A DNA stretch of 64,000 nt, from the NCBI RefSeq assembly GCF_006438825.1, contig NZ_RCZP01000005.1:162497-226496 (forward strand), given 5' to 3'. Origin of the DNA: Muricoccus nepalensis (lineage in GTDB: Bacteria > Pseudomonadota > Alphaproteobacteria > Acetobacterales > Acetobacteraceae). The translations under genes were made by a program, and so were the position numbers. Below the pieces are notes generated by a model. It saw nothing but the letters and a program-made list of their open reading frames with translations. It had not been told where the DNA came from and searched no databases. The stretch's first letter is position 1; each line of letters begins with the position of its first letter. This document shows, one piece after another, positions 8,408-16,807 of the stretch.

Positions 8408-8708
8408 TGCGACCCTGGGAGATCCAGGGTGCGTGGGATAGCAATGGAAGGGGAGCGGCGGCGGCCGGTCGTTGGCCCGATGCGGTTGAACGGATCCTCA
8501 TGGAACCTGGCGGGGCGGCGATGCCATGCCAGAACGCCTCGGCGCGCGCCTCATCGCGCGCGGCCTGCAGGTCAGGTGGATGGAGCTGGTGCGTACGGCT
8601 TGATACGCGCGGCGCAATCCTTCGATGCGTGGCGGAGGGGCCGAGGGTAGGAAGACGGCATGACACCTCATAACGTGCCTAACGGACAGATGGACGACGA
8701 GGCCGAAC
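8408..8708. other. Intergenic stretch, no gene recognised
   Basis: The 301 bases between the receptor and the next SDR contain no convincing coding frame; only very short frames without homologous features occur. It presumably holds the SDR promoter. Confidence 0.45.
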
Positions 8709-9455
8709 ATGAGTGAGACACCCCAGCGGACAGCGCTGATCACAGGCGCCGGACGCGGCATCGGCCGCGCCATCACCCTTGGATTAGCCGAGGACGGCTT
8801 CGACGTTGTTGTCAACGGCTCCGCGAACCGCTTGGCGGCGGAAGCGGTCGCGACGGAGGCACGGGCCTTCGGCGTGCAAGCCGTGGTGGCGATGGGCGAT
8901 GTCGGGCAGCGGGAGGATTGTGCCCGGATCGCCGCCGAGGCGCTGGCGCGGTTCGGGAAGGTGGACGTGCTGGTGAACAACGCCGCGCTGCGCCCGGCGA
9001 AGCCCTTCCTGGAGATCGAGGCGGAGGACTGGCGCCGCGTCATGGCGGTCGACCTCGAAGCGGCAGTCTGGCTCTCGCAGGCGGTCCTGCCCGGCATGCT
9101 CCACCAGGGTTGGGGCCGCGTCGTGAACTTCACCGGCATGAACGCCATTCACGGCTATTCCGGTCGCGCGCCGGTTTCCGCGGCAAAGCACGGCGTCTGG
9201 GGGCTGACGAAATCGCTGGCGAAGGAGTTCGGCGCCCGGGGCGTCACAGTCAACGCCATTTCGCCGGGCCCGATCGCCTCGGATGGCGATGATCCCTCGT
9301 CGGACGCGCACCGGCAAAGCTACGTCGCGAAGGTTCCGGCCGGCCGCATGGGAACGCCGAACGAGGTGGCGGCGGTCGTGCGCATGCTGGTCGGTGACGG
9401 CGGTGCCTACGTCAACGGCCAGATGCTGCAGGTGAACGGCGGCGCGGAGACCTAG
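8709..9455 (+). CDS. SDR-family protein with altered catalytic residues
   Basis: A 248-residue SDR with an intact cofactor loop (TGAGRGIG at 12-19), NNAA at 90-93 and the C-terminal GQMLQVNGG. The catalytic region is unusual: K160 is present in SAAKHG, but the tyrosine four residues earlier is replaced by V156, and the serine position about 13 residues before it is glycine in NFTGM. A tyrosine exists at Y150. The change in a conserved context suggests a natural subfamily rather than decay. It may be a non-canonical dehydrogenase or a cofactor-binding protein. It converges with the receptor gene at 9462 with a 6-base gap. Confidence 0.85.
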   Translation: MSETPQRTALITGAGRGIGRAITLGLAEDGFDVVVNGSANRLAAEAVATEARAFGVQAVVAMGDVGQREDCARIAAEALARFGKVDVLVNNAALRPAKPFLEIEAEDWRRVMAVDLEAAVWLSQAVLPGMLHQGWGRVVNFTGMNAIHGYSGRAPVSAAKHGVWGLTKSLAKEFGARGVTVNAISPGPIASDGDDPSSDAHRQSYVAKVPAGRMGTPNEVAAVVRMLVGDGGAYVNGQMLQVNGGAET

Positions 9456-9461
9456 CGGCCC

Positions 9462-10451
9462 TCAATCCGCGTACTGGCCCGCGGCTTCCAGCAGGGGCCT
9501 CCAGCGCGCGGTCTCAGTGCGCCAGGCGGCCTGTGCCCCGTCTGGCGTGGTCCGCTCTCCGGAAGCCGGCGTGCTGCCGAGCTCGAGCATGCGTCGCGGC
9601 ACGGTTGCGTCGGCCAGCACCGCCCGCAGCGCACGGTTCAGCCGCTCGACCACCGGCCCCGGCGTCCCGGTCGGAGCGAACAGCATGTTCCAGCCGGTCA
9701 TCGTCACCAGCGGCAGCCCCGCTTCGGCGGTCGTCGGCACCTCCGGCAAGGCGGCCGTGCGCGCGACCCCCGTGATGGCGTAGCCACGGATCGCTCCCGC
9801 CCGGATCTGCTCGGAGTTGTTCGTCGTCTGGTCGCAGCTCAGATCCAGCCGACCGCCCAGCAGGTCGTTCATCATCGGTCCGTTGCCACGATAGGGCACG
9901 ATCGTCACCGGCGTCCCGACCGCCGAGACCAAGAGCAGGGAGCACAGGTGGCTGGTCGAGCCGACGCCGGCGTTGCCCAGGTTCAGGCCCCGTCCGTCGC
10001 GCCGGATCACCGCCACGAGGTCCGCAAGCGTTGCCGCCGGGAAGTCGCGCCGCGCGATGATCGACATCGGCACCTCGTTGACCATGCCGATCGCCTGGAG
10101 GGCCGTGGGGTCGAAGGAAAGATGCCGGTAGAGCGTGGGGATGATCGCCTGGGCGAGGCTGCCGAAGAGGATGGTGTGCCCGTCCGGGCGGGCGGCGGCG
10201 ACCCGGGCTTGGCCGATCGAGCCGCCGGCGCCGGAAGCATTCTCCACCGCGACGGGTTGACCGAGATCGGCGGCCAGGGTGGGCGCGATCAGGCGGGCGA
10301 TCACGTCGGCCGGGCCGCCGGGGGCAAAGCCGACCACCATGGAGATGGGACGGGAGGGGAAGATGGGCGGCGCATCCTGCGCGACCACGCCGTGGACGGG
10401 GCCAGCCGAAAGCAGGATACCGAGCAGGCATCGGCGAACCATCCTGAGCAT
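9462..10451 (-). CDS. TctC/Bug-family receptor
   Basis: A 329-residue receptor with a leader ending near VVAQ. Blocks: GFAPGGPADVIAR, VAVENASGAGGSIGQ, RPDGHTILFG, NAGVGSTSHLCSLL, VPYRGNGPMMNDLLGG. The ATG at 10449-10451 is preceded on its strand by GGGAGGAAGAGC, an optimal ribosome site. The ligand loop DQTTNNSEQIRAGA differs from the usual sequence at this point. It stands alone on this strand, convergent with the SDR, and its promoter lies in the 10.45-11.09 kb gap. Confidence 0.9.
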   Translation of the reverse strand: MLRMVRRCLLGILLSAGPVHGVVAQDAPPIFPSRPISMVVGFAPGGPADVIARLIAPTLAADLGQPVAVENASGAGGSIGQARVAAARPDGHTILFGSLAQAIIPTLYRHLSFDPTALQAIGMVNEVPMSIIARRDFPAATLADLVAVIRRDGRGLNLGNAGVGSTSHLCSLLLVSAVGTPVTIVPYRGNGPMMNDLLGGRLDLSCDQTTNNSEQIRAGAIRGYAITGVARTAALPEVPTTAEAGLPLVTMTGWNMLFAPTGTPGPVVERLNRALRAVLADATVPRRMLELGSTPASGERTTPDGAQAAWRTETARWRPLLEAAGQYAD

Positions 10452-11090
10452 GCTCTTCCTCCCGATCGGTCGTCTGTTGCGAGCCTTACGGATGTCGCGG
10501 CTTGTGCAAAGAGGTATTGCGGTGTCGTCGAAGTAGATCCGTGCGGCTCTCGTTAGGGGACGTGTTGCGCGGGTTAGCCCGGCGAGCTGCCCGGTATGGG
10601 GTGCAGACTGGCAATGCCCGGCATACGCGCGGAGAGCCGACGTTGCCTTCCCAGGTGGATGCCGACAACTGTCCAGCCCTTCAAGGTAACGATGCGCAGC
10701 CGCGCGGCGGGCAGGCGCTTACTTCTTCTCCGCAACTGGTCCAGCTGTGATCTTCGATACCGTGTTCTGTCCGCTAGCTCGCCCCATTCGCGCGCACCAA
10801 GACCATTGGGGAGGTCGAGCAGGCGGCGCACGGCCTTGGCCGCGGCACGCCAGGAGGTCAGGCGGGAATGCGCTCGGACGGTCCCTCTCCTGTCGGGTTC
10901 GTCAGTCCGCCACCTGTCCTGTTCATGGAACCGGACACTTGCGAGCCCCGCTGGGTCCTGTCTAGTGTTCGGCATGGCCGGCAAAAGCGCGCGGCACGGC
11001 GGACGGGGCGCGCAACGTCCGGTTGCACCGGATGGAACGTGATGGTTGGCGAAGGCCAGCGGCCAGAATCGATTACAGGAACGAGGTTGA
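10452..11090. other. Long intergenic region with probable gene debris
   Basis: This 639-base gap has no intact gene. It contains a minus-strand frame with a winged-helix-like stretch, listed separately, and otherwise unrecognised sequence. It must also hold the promoter of the minus-strand receptor and that of the MBL operon. Confidence 0.45.
10652..10858 (-). pseudogene. Possible remnant of a winged-helix (Trans_reg_C-like) regulator
   Basis: About 69 codons on the minus strand read without a stop and contain LGAREWGELA, then YRRSQLDQLRRR and RLRIVTLKGW. This order resembles the C-terminal DNA-binding half of OmpR-type or similar winged-helix proteins (recognition helix, then the arginine-rich IVTLKGWGY-type wing). 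There is no start, no receiver domain and no ribosome site, so it is at best a fragment. The match is by eye and tentative. Confidence 0.3.
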
Positions 11091-11912
11091 ATGACGAACA
11101 ACCTGCGCGATCACGTCCACGCTTCCCACGAGGCACAGCCCACGCCTCGCTTCGGCCAGACCGGCACGCTGCCGCGCGCAATCACGCCGGACTGCCTGTG
11201 GACAGGGCGCTGCCTGGCCAGCAGCGTTCCCGACATGCACGCGCACTACTCGCTCTACCTCCTGAAAGGCAGCGAGAAGACCATTCTCATCGACACCGGG
11301 CACCCGATCCACTGGGATCCGGTGAGGCAGGATGTCGAGGACTTCCTCCAGGGGCGCCCGCTCGACTACATCTTTCCCACGCACAGCGAGCTGCCCCATT
11401 CCGGCCTTCTCGAGCGCTGGATGCGCGCGTTCCCGCAAGCTGTCGCCGTGGGCGACATGCGGGATTACCCGCTCTACCACCCCTCCCTCGCACCGCGCTT
11501 CCGGCAGGCCGAGCCGGGGGATTCGCTTGACCTGGGCGACCGGCACTTCCTGTTCCTGCCGCCAGTCTGGCGGGATCTTCCCGACACCCTCTGGGGCTTC
11601 GACACCAAGGACCGCATCATCTTCCTCTCGGACGCCTGCGCCTACTTCCACGCGCATGTCCCGGGGGAGTGCGACCACCTGAGCAGCGAGATTGCCCCGC
11701 CCGACATCGCCATGATGCAGGACTTCAACGACAAGGCCCTCCACTGGCCGCGCTTCACCGACAGCCACGCCAGCTTCCTCGAGATGGACGAGCTGCTCGC
11801 GCGGCTCCGCCCCCGCCTGCTCGCCGGCGCGCATGGCTGCGTGGTGGACACGCCCGGGGACACCATGCCGCTGTTCAAGCAGGGCATCGCCATGGATTCC
11901 GTGCGCGCATGA
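11091..11912 (+). CDS. Metallo-beta-lactamase-fold hydrolase or oxidoreductase
   Basis: A 273-residue MBL-fold protein. The core strand ILIDTG at 65-70 is followed by a non-standard metal motif THSELPHS (H98, E100, H103), then FLSDACAY with D181 and GAHGCV with H248. The H-x-E arrangement recalls flavodiiron/ODP-type MBL proteins rather than HxHxDH hydrolases. No flavodoxin domain is present. The stop overlaps the start of the next gene by four bases (ATGA), and that gene encodes a related protein lacking the histidines. Substrate unknown; coupling to an HpaI-type aldolase suggests catabolism. Confidence 0.82.
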   Translation: MTNNLRDHVHASHEAQPTPRFGQTGTLPRAITPDCLWTGRCLASSVPDMHAHYSLYLLKGSEKTILIDTGHPIHWDPVRQDVEDFLQGRPLDYIFPTHSELPHSGLLERWMRAFPQAVAVGDMRDYPLYHPSLAPRFRQAEPGDSLDLGDRHFLFLPPVWRDLPDTLWGFDTKDRIIFLSDACAYFHAHVPGECDHLSSEIAPPDIAMMQDFNDKALHWPRFTDSHASFLEMDELLARLRPRLLAGAHGCVVDTPGDTMPLFKQGIAMDSVRA

Positions 11913-12832
11913 GCGCGGCGCCCGGCGACGAGACCGAGAGCTTCGCGGACATCCTGCCGGGCATGCTGACGGCGGTCGGCGGCTGGCTGAACGTGGCGGC
12001 GCGCCGGATCAGCTGGCTGCCGCCCGACGGGCGCGGGCTGCTGCCGGTGCAGGGCTACATCCTGCGCGATTCCGGAAGCTGGCTCATGATCGACACGGGG
12101 CTCGCCATCCATTGGCCGCTGATCGCCGAGGGGATTCGCCACACGCTGGAGGGCAGCGCCGAGCGCCGCCTCATCACCACGCGGCGCGAGCAGGACTGCA
12201 TGATCAACCTGCCGGCTATCCTCGGGGAATTCGGCGTGCGGGAGGTGCTCTACGCCGGCGTGCTCAACCCGCTCGACTTCTTCGAGGGCGTGGAGGAATC
12301 TGACGCCGCCGCCCGGATCGAAGCGACCGCGGGGCTGCGCGCGGTGCGCATCGCGCCGGGGGTGGTGACCCCGGTCGGGCGGATGCGGCTCGAGGTGCTG
12401 CGGGTGGAGTTGCGCCTCCTCGCCACGAACTGGTTCTACGAGGGGCGGACGCGCAGCCTCTTCACCTCCGACGCCTTCGCCTTCCTCGCGCGCCCGGCAG
12501 GGGCTTGGTCCCCCGGCGTCTCGCGCCGGCGCGCGCCGGGCGAGGCGCCGATGCGGGCGGAGGAGGCGGCGCTCTATCTCTCGGCCAAGATGGACTGGCT
12601 GATCGGCATCGACCCGGAGCCGATCATCCGTGACCTGGACCGCATCCAGGCGGACCGTGCCATCGACCGTATCTGCCCGGGCTTCGGCTGCGTGATCGAG
12701 GGGAGCGAGGCCGTGCGGGAGGCCTTCGATTGCGTCCGCGCGGCGCTGCGCCTCCTCGCGGCCCGCCCGCGCCGCCCCTGGCGCTTCCCGGAGAACCTGG
12801 CCAGCGCCGCGCTGCTGGATGAGAGAGCGTGA
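11909..12832 (+). CDS. Degenerate MBL-fold partner protein
   Basis: A 307-residue protein that keeps the MBL framework (LMIDTGLAIHWP aligns with ILIDTGHPIHWD of the previous gene) but lacks the metal histidines: the motif is TTRREQDC at 90-97 instead of THSELPHS, and GAHGCV has become PGFGCV with F259. The acidic positions E94 and D188 remain. It is therefore probably a metal-free pseudoenzyme, perhaps a heterodimer partner or regulatory subunit of the upstream MBL protein. Four-base overlaps on both sides place it in a tightly coupled three-gene unit. Confidence 0.78.
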   Translation: MSAAPGDETESFADILPGMLTAVGGWLNVAARRISWLPPDGRGLLPVQGYILRDSGSWLMIDTGLAIHWPLIAEGIRHTLEGSAERRLITTRREQDCMINLPAILGEFGVREVLYAGVLNPLDFFEGVEESDAAARIEATAGLRAVRIAPGVVTPVGRMRLEVLRVELRLLATNWFYEGRTRSLFTSDAFAFLARPAGAWSPGVSRRRAPGEAPMRAEEAALYLSAKMDWLIGIDPEPIIRDLDRIQADRAIDRICPGFGCVIEGSEAVREAFDCVRAALRLLAARPRRPWRFPENLASAALLDERA

Positions 12833-13632
12833 GCGCCCGCCCCGGGACGGCCTTCCGCGCCCGGATGCGGGCGGGCGAACTGGCGCTCGGCAGCAACCTC
12901 CGCCTGTCCCGCAGCGCGGAAGCAGGTCCCATTCTCGCGGCCTGCGGCTTCCACTGGGTGATGATCGACTTCGAGCACAGCCCGGCCTCGCCCCATCTCG
13001 CGCACGACATCGCGCTCTCGGCCATCCGCGCCGGCCTGCTGCCAATGGCCCGGCCGTCCGGCCACGACCCGCGCGAGATCGCGGGCCTGCTCACCAACGG
13101 CGCGCTCGGGCTCGTCGTGCCCCATGTGGACACCGCGGCGCAGGCCGAGGCGGTGGCGCGCGCCGCGCGCTTCGCCCCGCGCGGCGCGCTTTCCGTGCCC
13201 GGCACCCTCGCGCATTTCGGCTACGGCACGGGGCTCGCGGAGGCCTGCGCGATCTTCAACGAGGAGGTCGTGGTCACCGTGATGATCGAGAGCCGGACGG
13301 CGCTCGCGAATGTCGAGGCGATCGCGGCGGTGCCGGGGGTGGACGGCCTCTTCATCGGCGCCTCCGACCTTCTCTGGGACCTTGGCCTGCCCGGGCGCTA
13401 CGACGCGCCCGAATTGCAGGAGGCGGTGGAGCGCACCGGCGCCGCGGCCGCGCGCAACGGGCTTTTCGCCGGCATGGGCGGCCCGCGGGACGAGGGGCCC
13501 TGGCGCGGCTTCCTGCGCGCGGGCATGCGCATGATCCTGACGGAGAACGACCTCTCCCTGATGATGCGGGGCGCGCGCGACCGGCGCGCCTTCTTCGAGG
13601 GCGCGCTGTCCGCGAGCGCGGGCCCCGCCTGA
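12829..13632 (+). CDS. HpcH/HpaI-family aldolase
   Basis: A 267-residue class II pyruvate-type aldolase of the HpaI/citrate-lyase-beta superfamily. The signature MIDFEHSP is at about 45-52, and the divalent-metal ligands E154 (VMIESRTALAN) and D180 (FIGASDL) are present. Such enzymes split 4-hydroxy-2-oxo acids into pyruvate and an aldehyde. The GTG start at 12829 overlaps the preceding TGA. It ends the MBL operon and converges with the CMD-like gene at 13647 with a 14-base gap. Confidence 0.88.
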   Translation: MSARPGTAFRARMRAGELALGSNLRLSRSAEAGPILAACGFHWVMIDFEHSPASPHLAHDIALSAIRAGLLPMARPSGHDPREIAGLLTNGALGLVVPHVDTAAQAEAVARAARFAPRGALSVPGTLAHFGYGTGLAEACAIFNEEVVVTVMIESRTALANVEAIAAVPGVDGLFIGASDLLWDLGLPGRYDAPELQEAVERTGAAAARNGLFAGMGGPRDEGPWRGFLRAGMRMILTENDLSLMMRGARDRRAFFEGALSASAGPA

Positions 13633-13646
13633 TGGCGCCGCCGGCC

Positions 13647-14420
13647 TTATCCCCCCGGCGCCCGCGCCCCGGTCCTCGCGCCGCGCTCCAGCGCGAGGGG
13701 ACCCTGTTCCCCGGCCTCGGCCCAGGCGGCGAAGGCGGCGCTGGGCCGAACGCGGCCGCTTCGCAGCAGGGCGAGCCAGGTGTCGGCCGCGCGCACGAAG
13801 GGGTTCACGCCGCGCGGCCAGATGATCAGGCTCACGGCCTCGGCCATCCGGCGCTCGTCAAGCCCCGCGGCATAGGCCGCCTCCAGCTCCACGCCCAGCG
13901 CCCAGAGGTTGCCGCGCGCGGCGAGCACGGCCAGGCGGAGCAGCCGGGCCGTGCTGTCCGGAAGAGCCCCGTCCGCGCCCAGCGCCGCCGCGCCCTCCCG
14001 GAACAGGGCGGCGGCGTCGAGGCCGGGGAAATGGGCCTCCCAGGACCGCGGCAGGAAGGCGTGGGCCTCCGCGCCGATGGCCCAGGCCGTCTGCCGGAAC
14101 AGCGCGGCCGCCTGCCGGTCGTCGCCCCCGTGCTGCCGGAAGAGGGCCAGGTGGTGCGTGCCGACCGGCTCGTCGCAGGCGACGAGGATGCCGAGCCACA
14201 CGCATTCCCGCTCGAGCGGGGGCAGGTGCCCCTGCTGCACCGTCAGGGCGCGGTACATGGCGCCGTAGGCGGCGTGCAGCTCCGGCAGGGCGGCCGCCAT
14301 GAGGCCGCGGTGGGGCAGGACGTAGCCGCGGCTGTCGCGCAGCGCGAGGAGGCTCTCGCGCACCCGCGCCGCGCCCTCGCCGCCGTCCCCGGTTCCGCTC
14401 GCGCCGTCCCCATCGGTCAT
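13647..14420 (-). CDS. CMD/AhpD-fold protein
   Basis: A 257-residue protein with the helical CMD-type core LERECVWLGILVACDEPVG followed by THHLALFRQHGG, at about residues 73-98, and a second related half (LLRLAVLAARGNLWALGVE). There is no CxxC pair; a single cysteine precedes the DEP residues. This tandem-half arrangement is longer than the single-domain CMD protein at 2884. The start ATG at 14418-14420 faces the next receptor gene across 91 bases, so they may share a regulatory region. Role unassigned. Confidence 0.65.
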   Translation of the reverse strand: MTDGDGASGTGDGGEGAARVRESLLALRDSRGYVLPHRGLMAAALPELHAAYGAMYRALTVQQGHLPPLERECVWLGILVACDEPVGTHHLALFRQHGGDDRQAAALFRQTAWAIGAEAHAFLPRSWEAHFPGLDAAALFREGAAALGADGALPDSTARLLRLAVLAARGNLWALGVELEAAYAAGLDERRMAEAVSLIIWPRGVNPFVRAADTWLALLRSGRVRPSAAFAAWAEAGEQGPLALERGARTGARAPGG

Positions 14421-14511
14421 GCCGCAGGCTCCTTCGCCCCCGCGCGGCGGTCAACCGCGCCGGGCGCCCCTCCCCGTGCCGCGCGGGCGGCGTTCCCGCA
14501 AGGAGGCCCTC

Positions 14512-15495
14512 ATGCGTCGTCGTAAGGCCCTGGCCCTTCTCTCCGCCGCGGCGCTGCCCGGCCTGGCCGGGAGGCGCGCGGGGGCGCAGTCCCCCTGGCG
14601 GCCGGCCAGGCCCGTGACCCTGCTCGTGCCCTTCCCGCCGGGCGGCGCGACCGACCTCTGCGCCCGGGCCCTGCAGCCGGGCATGCAGGCCGCCCTGGGG
14701 CAGAACGTCGTGGTCGAGAACCGGCCGGGCGCCACCGGCGTGGTGGGCACCCGCGCGGTGGCCGCCCTGCCGGGGGACGGGCAGGTGATCCTGGTGAACG
14801 CCAGCGGCACGATGACCATCCAGCCCGTGGTGATGCAGCGCCCGGGCTTCGATCCCGAGAGGGACTTCAAGCCCGTCATCCTCGCGATGAGCGCGCCGAA
14901 CGTGATCGTGGTGAACCCCGCCCTGCCGGTGCACGACGTGGCCGGGCTGGCGCAGTGGATGGCGGATCAGGGCGAGACGGTGTCCTTCTCCTCCTCCGGC
15001 ATCGGTTCCTCGGAGCAGCTCGGCTTCGAGCTGTTCCTGCTGCGCACGGGCCGCAAGGCGGTGCACGTGCCCTTCGCCGGCGGCGCCGCCGCGATCACGG
15101 CGGTGATCGGGAACACCGTGCCGGTCTCCATGGTTAATTCCGGCACCGCCGCGCCCCAGATCGCCTCGGGCCAGCTCCGGATGATCGCCGTCGCCGGACC
15201 ACGCCGCCTGGCCTGGGCGCCGGAGGTGGCGACCATGGCGGAGCAGGGCCTGCCCGGCCTGCACTCGCTGTCCTGGACCGGCCTGTTCGTCCCGGCCGCC
15301 ACGCCCGACCCGGTGGCCGCCGCGTTGCACGAGGCGGCGGCGGCCACCCTGCGCCAGCCCGAGGTCGTGGAGCGGCTGGAGCGCATCCGCTTCGTGGTCG
15401 AGGGCGGGAGCCGGGAGGAGCTCGGCAGCCTCGTCGCCGCCGACCTCGCGCGCTGGCGCGGCGTGGTGCGGGACGCCGGCATCGCCGTGAACTGA
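14512..15495 (+). CDS. TctC/Bug-family receptor
   Basis: A 327-residue receptor with an MRRRKALALLSAAALPG leader ending near RAGAQ. Blocks: PFPPGGATDLCAR, VVVENRPGATGVVGTR, SSSGIGSSEQLGFELF and VHVPFAGGAAAITAV. The usual PYRG is PFAGG here and the APDGYTLL block is LPGDGQVILV, marking a divergent binding loop. ATG at 14512 follows AGGAGG at 14501. It is immediately followed, after 35 bases, by a second receptor of different sequence, so two different receptors are co-expressed. Confidence 0.9.
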   Translation: MRRRKALALLSAAALPGLAGRRAGAQSPWRPARPVTLLVPFPPGGATDLCARALQPGMQAALGQNVVVENRPGATGVVGTRAVAALPGDGQVILVNASGTMTIQPVVMQRPGFDPERDFKPVILAMSAPNVIVVNPALPVHDVAGLAQWMADQGETVSFSSSGIGSSEQLGFELFLLRTGRKAVHVPFAGGAAAITAVIGNTVPVSMVNSGTAAPQIASGQLRMIAVAGPRRLAWAPEVATMAEQGLPGLHSLSWTGLFVPAATPDPVAAALHEAAAATLRQPEVVERLERIRFVVEGGSREELGSLVAADLARWRGVVRDAGIAVN

Positions 15496-15530
15496 CGCCT
15501 CCCCCCGCCACCCCAGCCGGATCGCCACCG

Positions 15531-16487
15531 ATGCCCCTCCCCCGCCGTGCCCTTGTCGCCGCCGCGATCCCGCTCGCGGCCGGAGCCGCGGCCCAGACCG
15601 GCTGGCGCCCGAGCCGGCCGGTGCGGCTGGTGGTGCCCTTCACCCCCGGCGGCACCACGGACCTCCTGGGCCGCCTGGCCGCGCGCGGGATGGAGCCGGC
15701 CCTGGGGCAGCCCGTGGTGGTCGAGAACCGCGGCGGCGCGGGGGGCGCGATCGGCAGCGAGATTGTCGCGAAATCCGCGCCGGACGGGCATGTCGTGGTG
15801 CTCTCGAACATCGCGTCCCAGGCCATCGGGCCGGCGGTGTCGCGGCACATCGCCTATGATTCGGTGCGGGACTTCACGCATATCGGCCTCATCGCCGCCG
15901 TGCCCAGCGCCATCGTCGTGGCGGCGGACGGGCCGATCCGCACCCTGCCCGACCTGATCGCCCGCGCGCTCGCCGGCACCGTCCGCTTTGGCTCCACCGG
16001 GATCGGCACCTCGAGCCACGTCAAGCTGGAGCTGCTGAACCGGGCGGCGGGCGTCACGATCCTGCACGCGCCCTACCGCGGCTCCGCGCCGGCGGTGGCG
16101 GATATTCTCGGCGGGCAGATCGACGGGCTGATCGCCGCCGTGCCCGATGTGGGCCGCAACGACCGGCTCCGCATGCTCGCGGTCACGACGCCCGAGCGCG
16201 CCCAGCGCTGGCCGGAGGTGCCCAGCGTGCGCGAGTTCGGCCTGACGAGCCTCGTGGCAACCAACTGGTTCGGCCTGTCCGGGCCCGCGGGCATGCCCGC
16301 GGCGGCGGCCGACGCGCTGCACGACAGCCTGGCCAGCGGCCTGGCCCTGCCGGAGGCGCAGGAGCGCCTGCTCGACTTCGGCGCGGGCCCGAACAGCCTG
16401 AGCCGCCAGGACTACGCGGCCCTGGTCGCCTCGGAGGTGGGCCGCTGGGCCCGGGTCGCACGCGAGGCCAACATCCAAGGCGATTAA
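15531..16487 (+). CDS. TctC/Bug-family receptor (second of a tandem pair)
   Basis: A 318-residue receptor starting MPLPRRALVAAAIPLAAG. Blocks: PFTPGGTTDLLGRLA, VVVENRGGAGGAIGSE, GSTGIGTSSHVKLELL, HAPYRGSAPAVADILGG. It is the shorter of the tandem pair and is clearly a distinct subfamily from its neighbour, so the pair did not arise by a recent duplication. No enzyme gene is in the same unit; the next gene is an orphan sensor kinase in the same direction 320 bases on. Confidence 0.9.
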   Translation: MPLPRRALVAAAIPLAAGAAAQTGWRPSRPVRLVVPFTPGGTTDLLGRLAARGMEPALGQPVVVENRGGAGGAIGSEIVAKSAPDGHVVVLSNIASQAIGPAVSRHIAYDSVRDFTHIGLIAAVPSAIVVAADGPIRTLPDLIARALAGTVRFGSTGIGTSSHVKLELLNRAAGVTILHAPYRGSAPAVADILGGQIDGLIAAVPDVGRNDRLRMLAVTTPERAQRWPEVPSVREFGLTSLVATNWFGLSGPAGMPAAAADALHDSLASGLALPEAQERLLDFGAGPNSLSRQDYAALVASEVGRWARVAREANIQGD

Positions 16488-16807
16488 CGCGCTTCCGCCT
16501 TCGTCCGCCTTCGGAGCCCGCCGCTGGATTTGATCGGCCTCCATCGAGTGATCCGCGGTGATGGTTGGTCCGGGCCTTGCGCGCCGCGGTCCTGGCCTTC
16601 GAAACGGGGCCGGCTCACGGGAGGCCTTCCGAAAGCCGTCCGGAGCCACGACGACGATGACACCACCGGCTTTCCTTCCCGCCCCGGAGCAACTTCCATC
16701 CCTCACCGGCACTGTTATGAGCCGGTTCCGTTACGGCGGGACCGGCCCATGGCAAGGGCGTTTCTTCCCGTGGCCAGGAGCCGAGGCACACCTCTGGACA
16801 GAGATGC
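16488..16807. other. Intergenic region upstream of sensor kinase
   Basis: The 320 bases contain no convincing gene. A strong hairpin, listed separately, lies in the last 90 bases. No ribosome site better than weak purine runs precedes the kinase ATG. Confidence 0.45.
16721..16746. promoter_or_regulatory. Hairpin upstream of HWE kinase
   Basis: GCCGGTTCCG at 16721-16730 pairs with CGGGACCGGC at 16737-16746, giving a 10-bp stem with one G-T pair and a TTACGG loop. It ends 61 bases before the kinase start and has no following T-run, so an operator or leader structure is more likely than a terminator. Confidence 0.35.
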
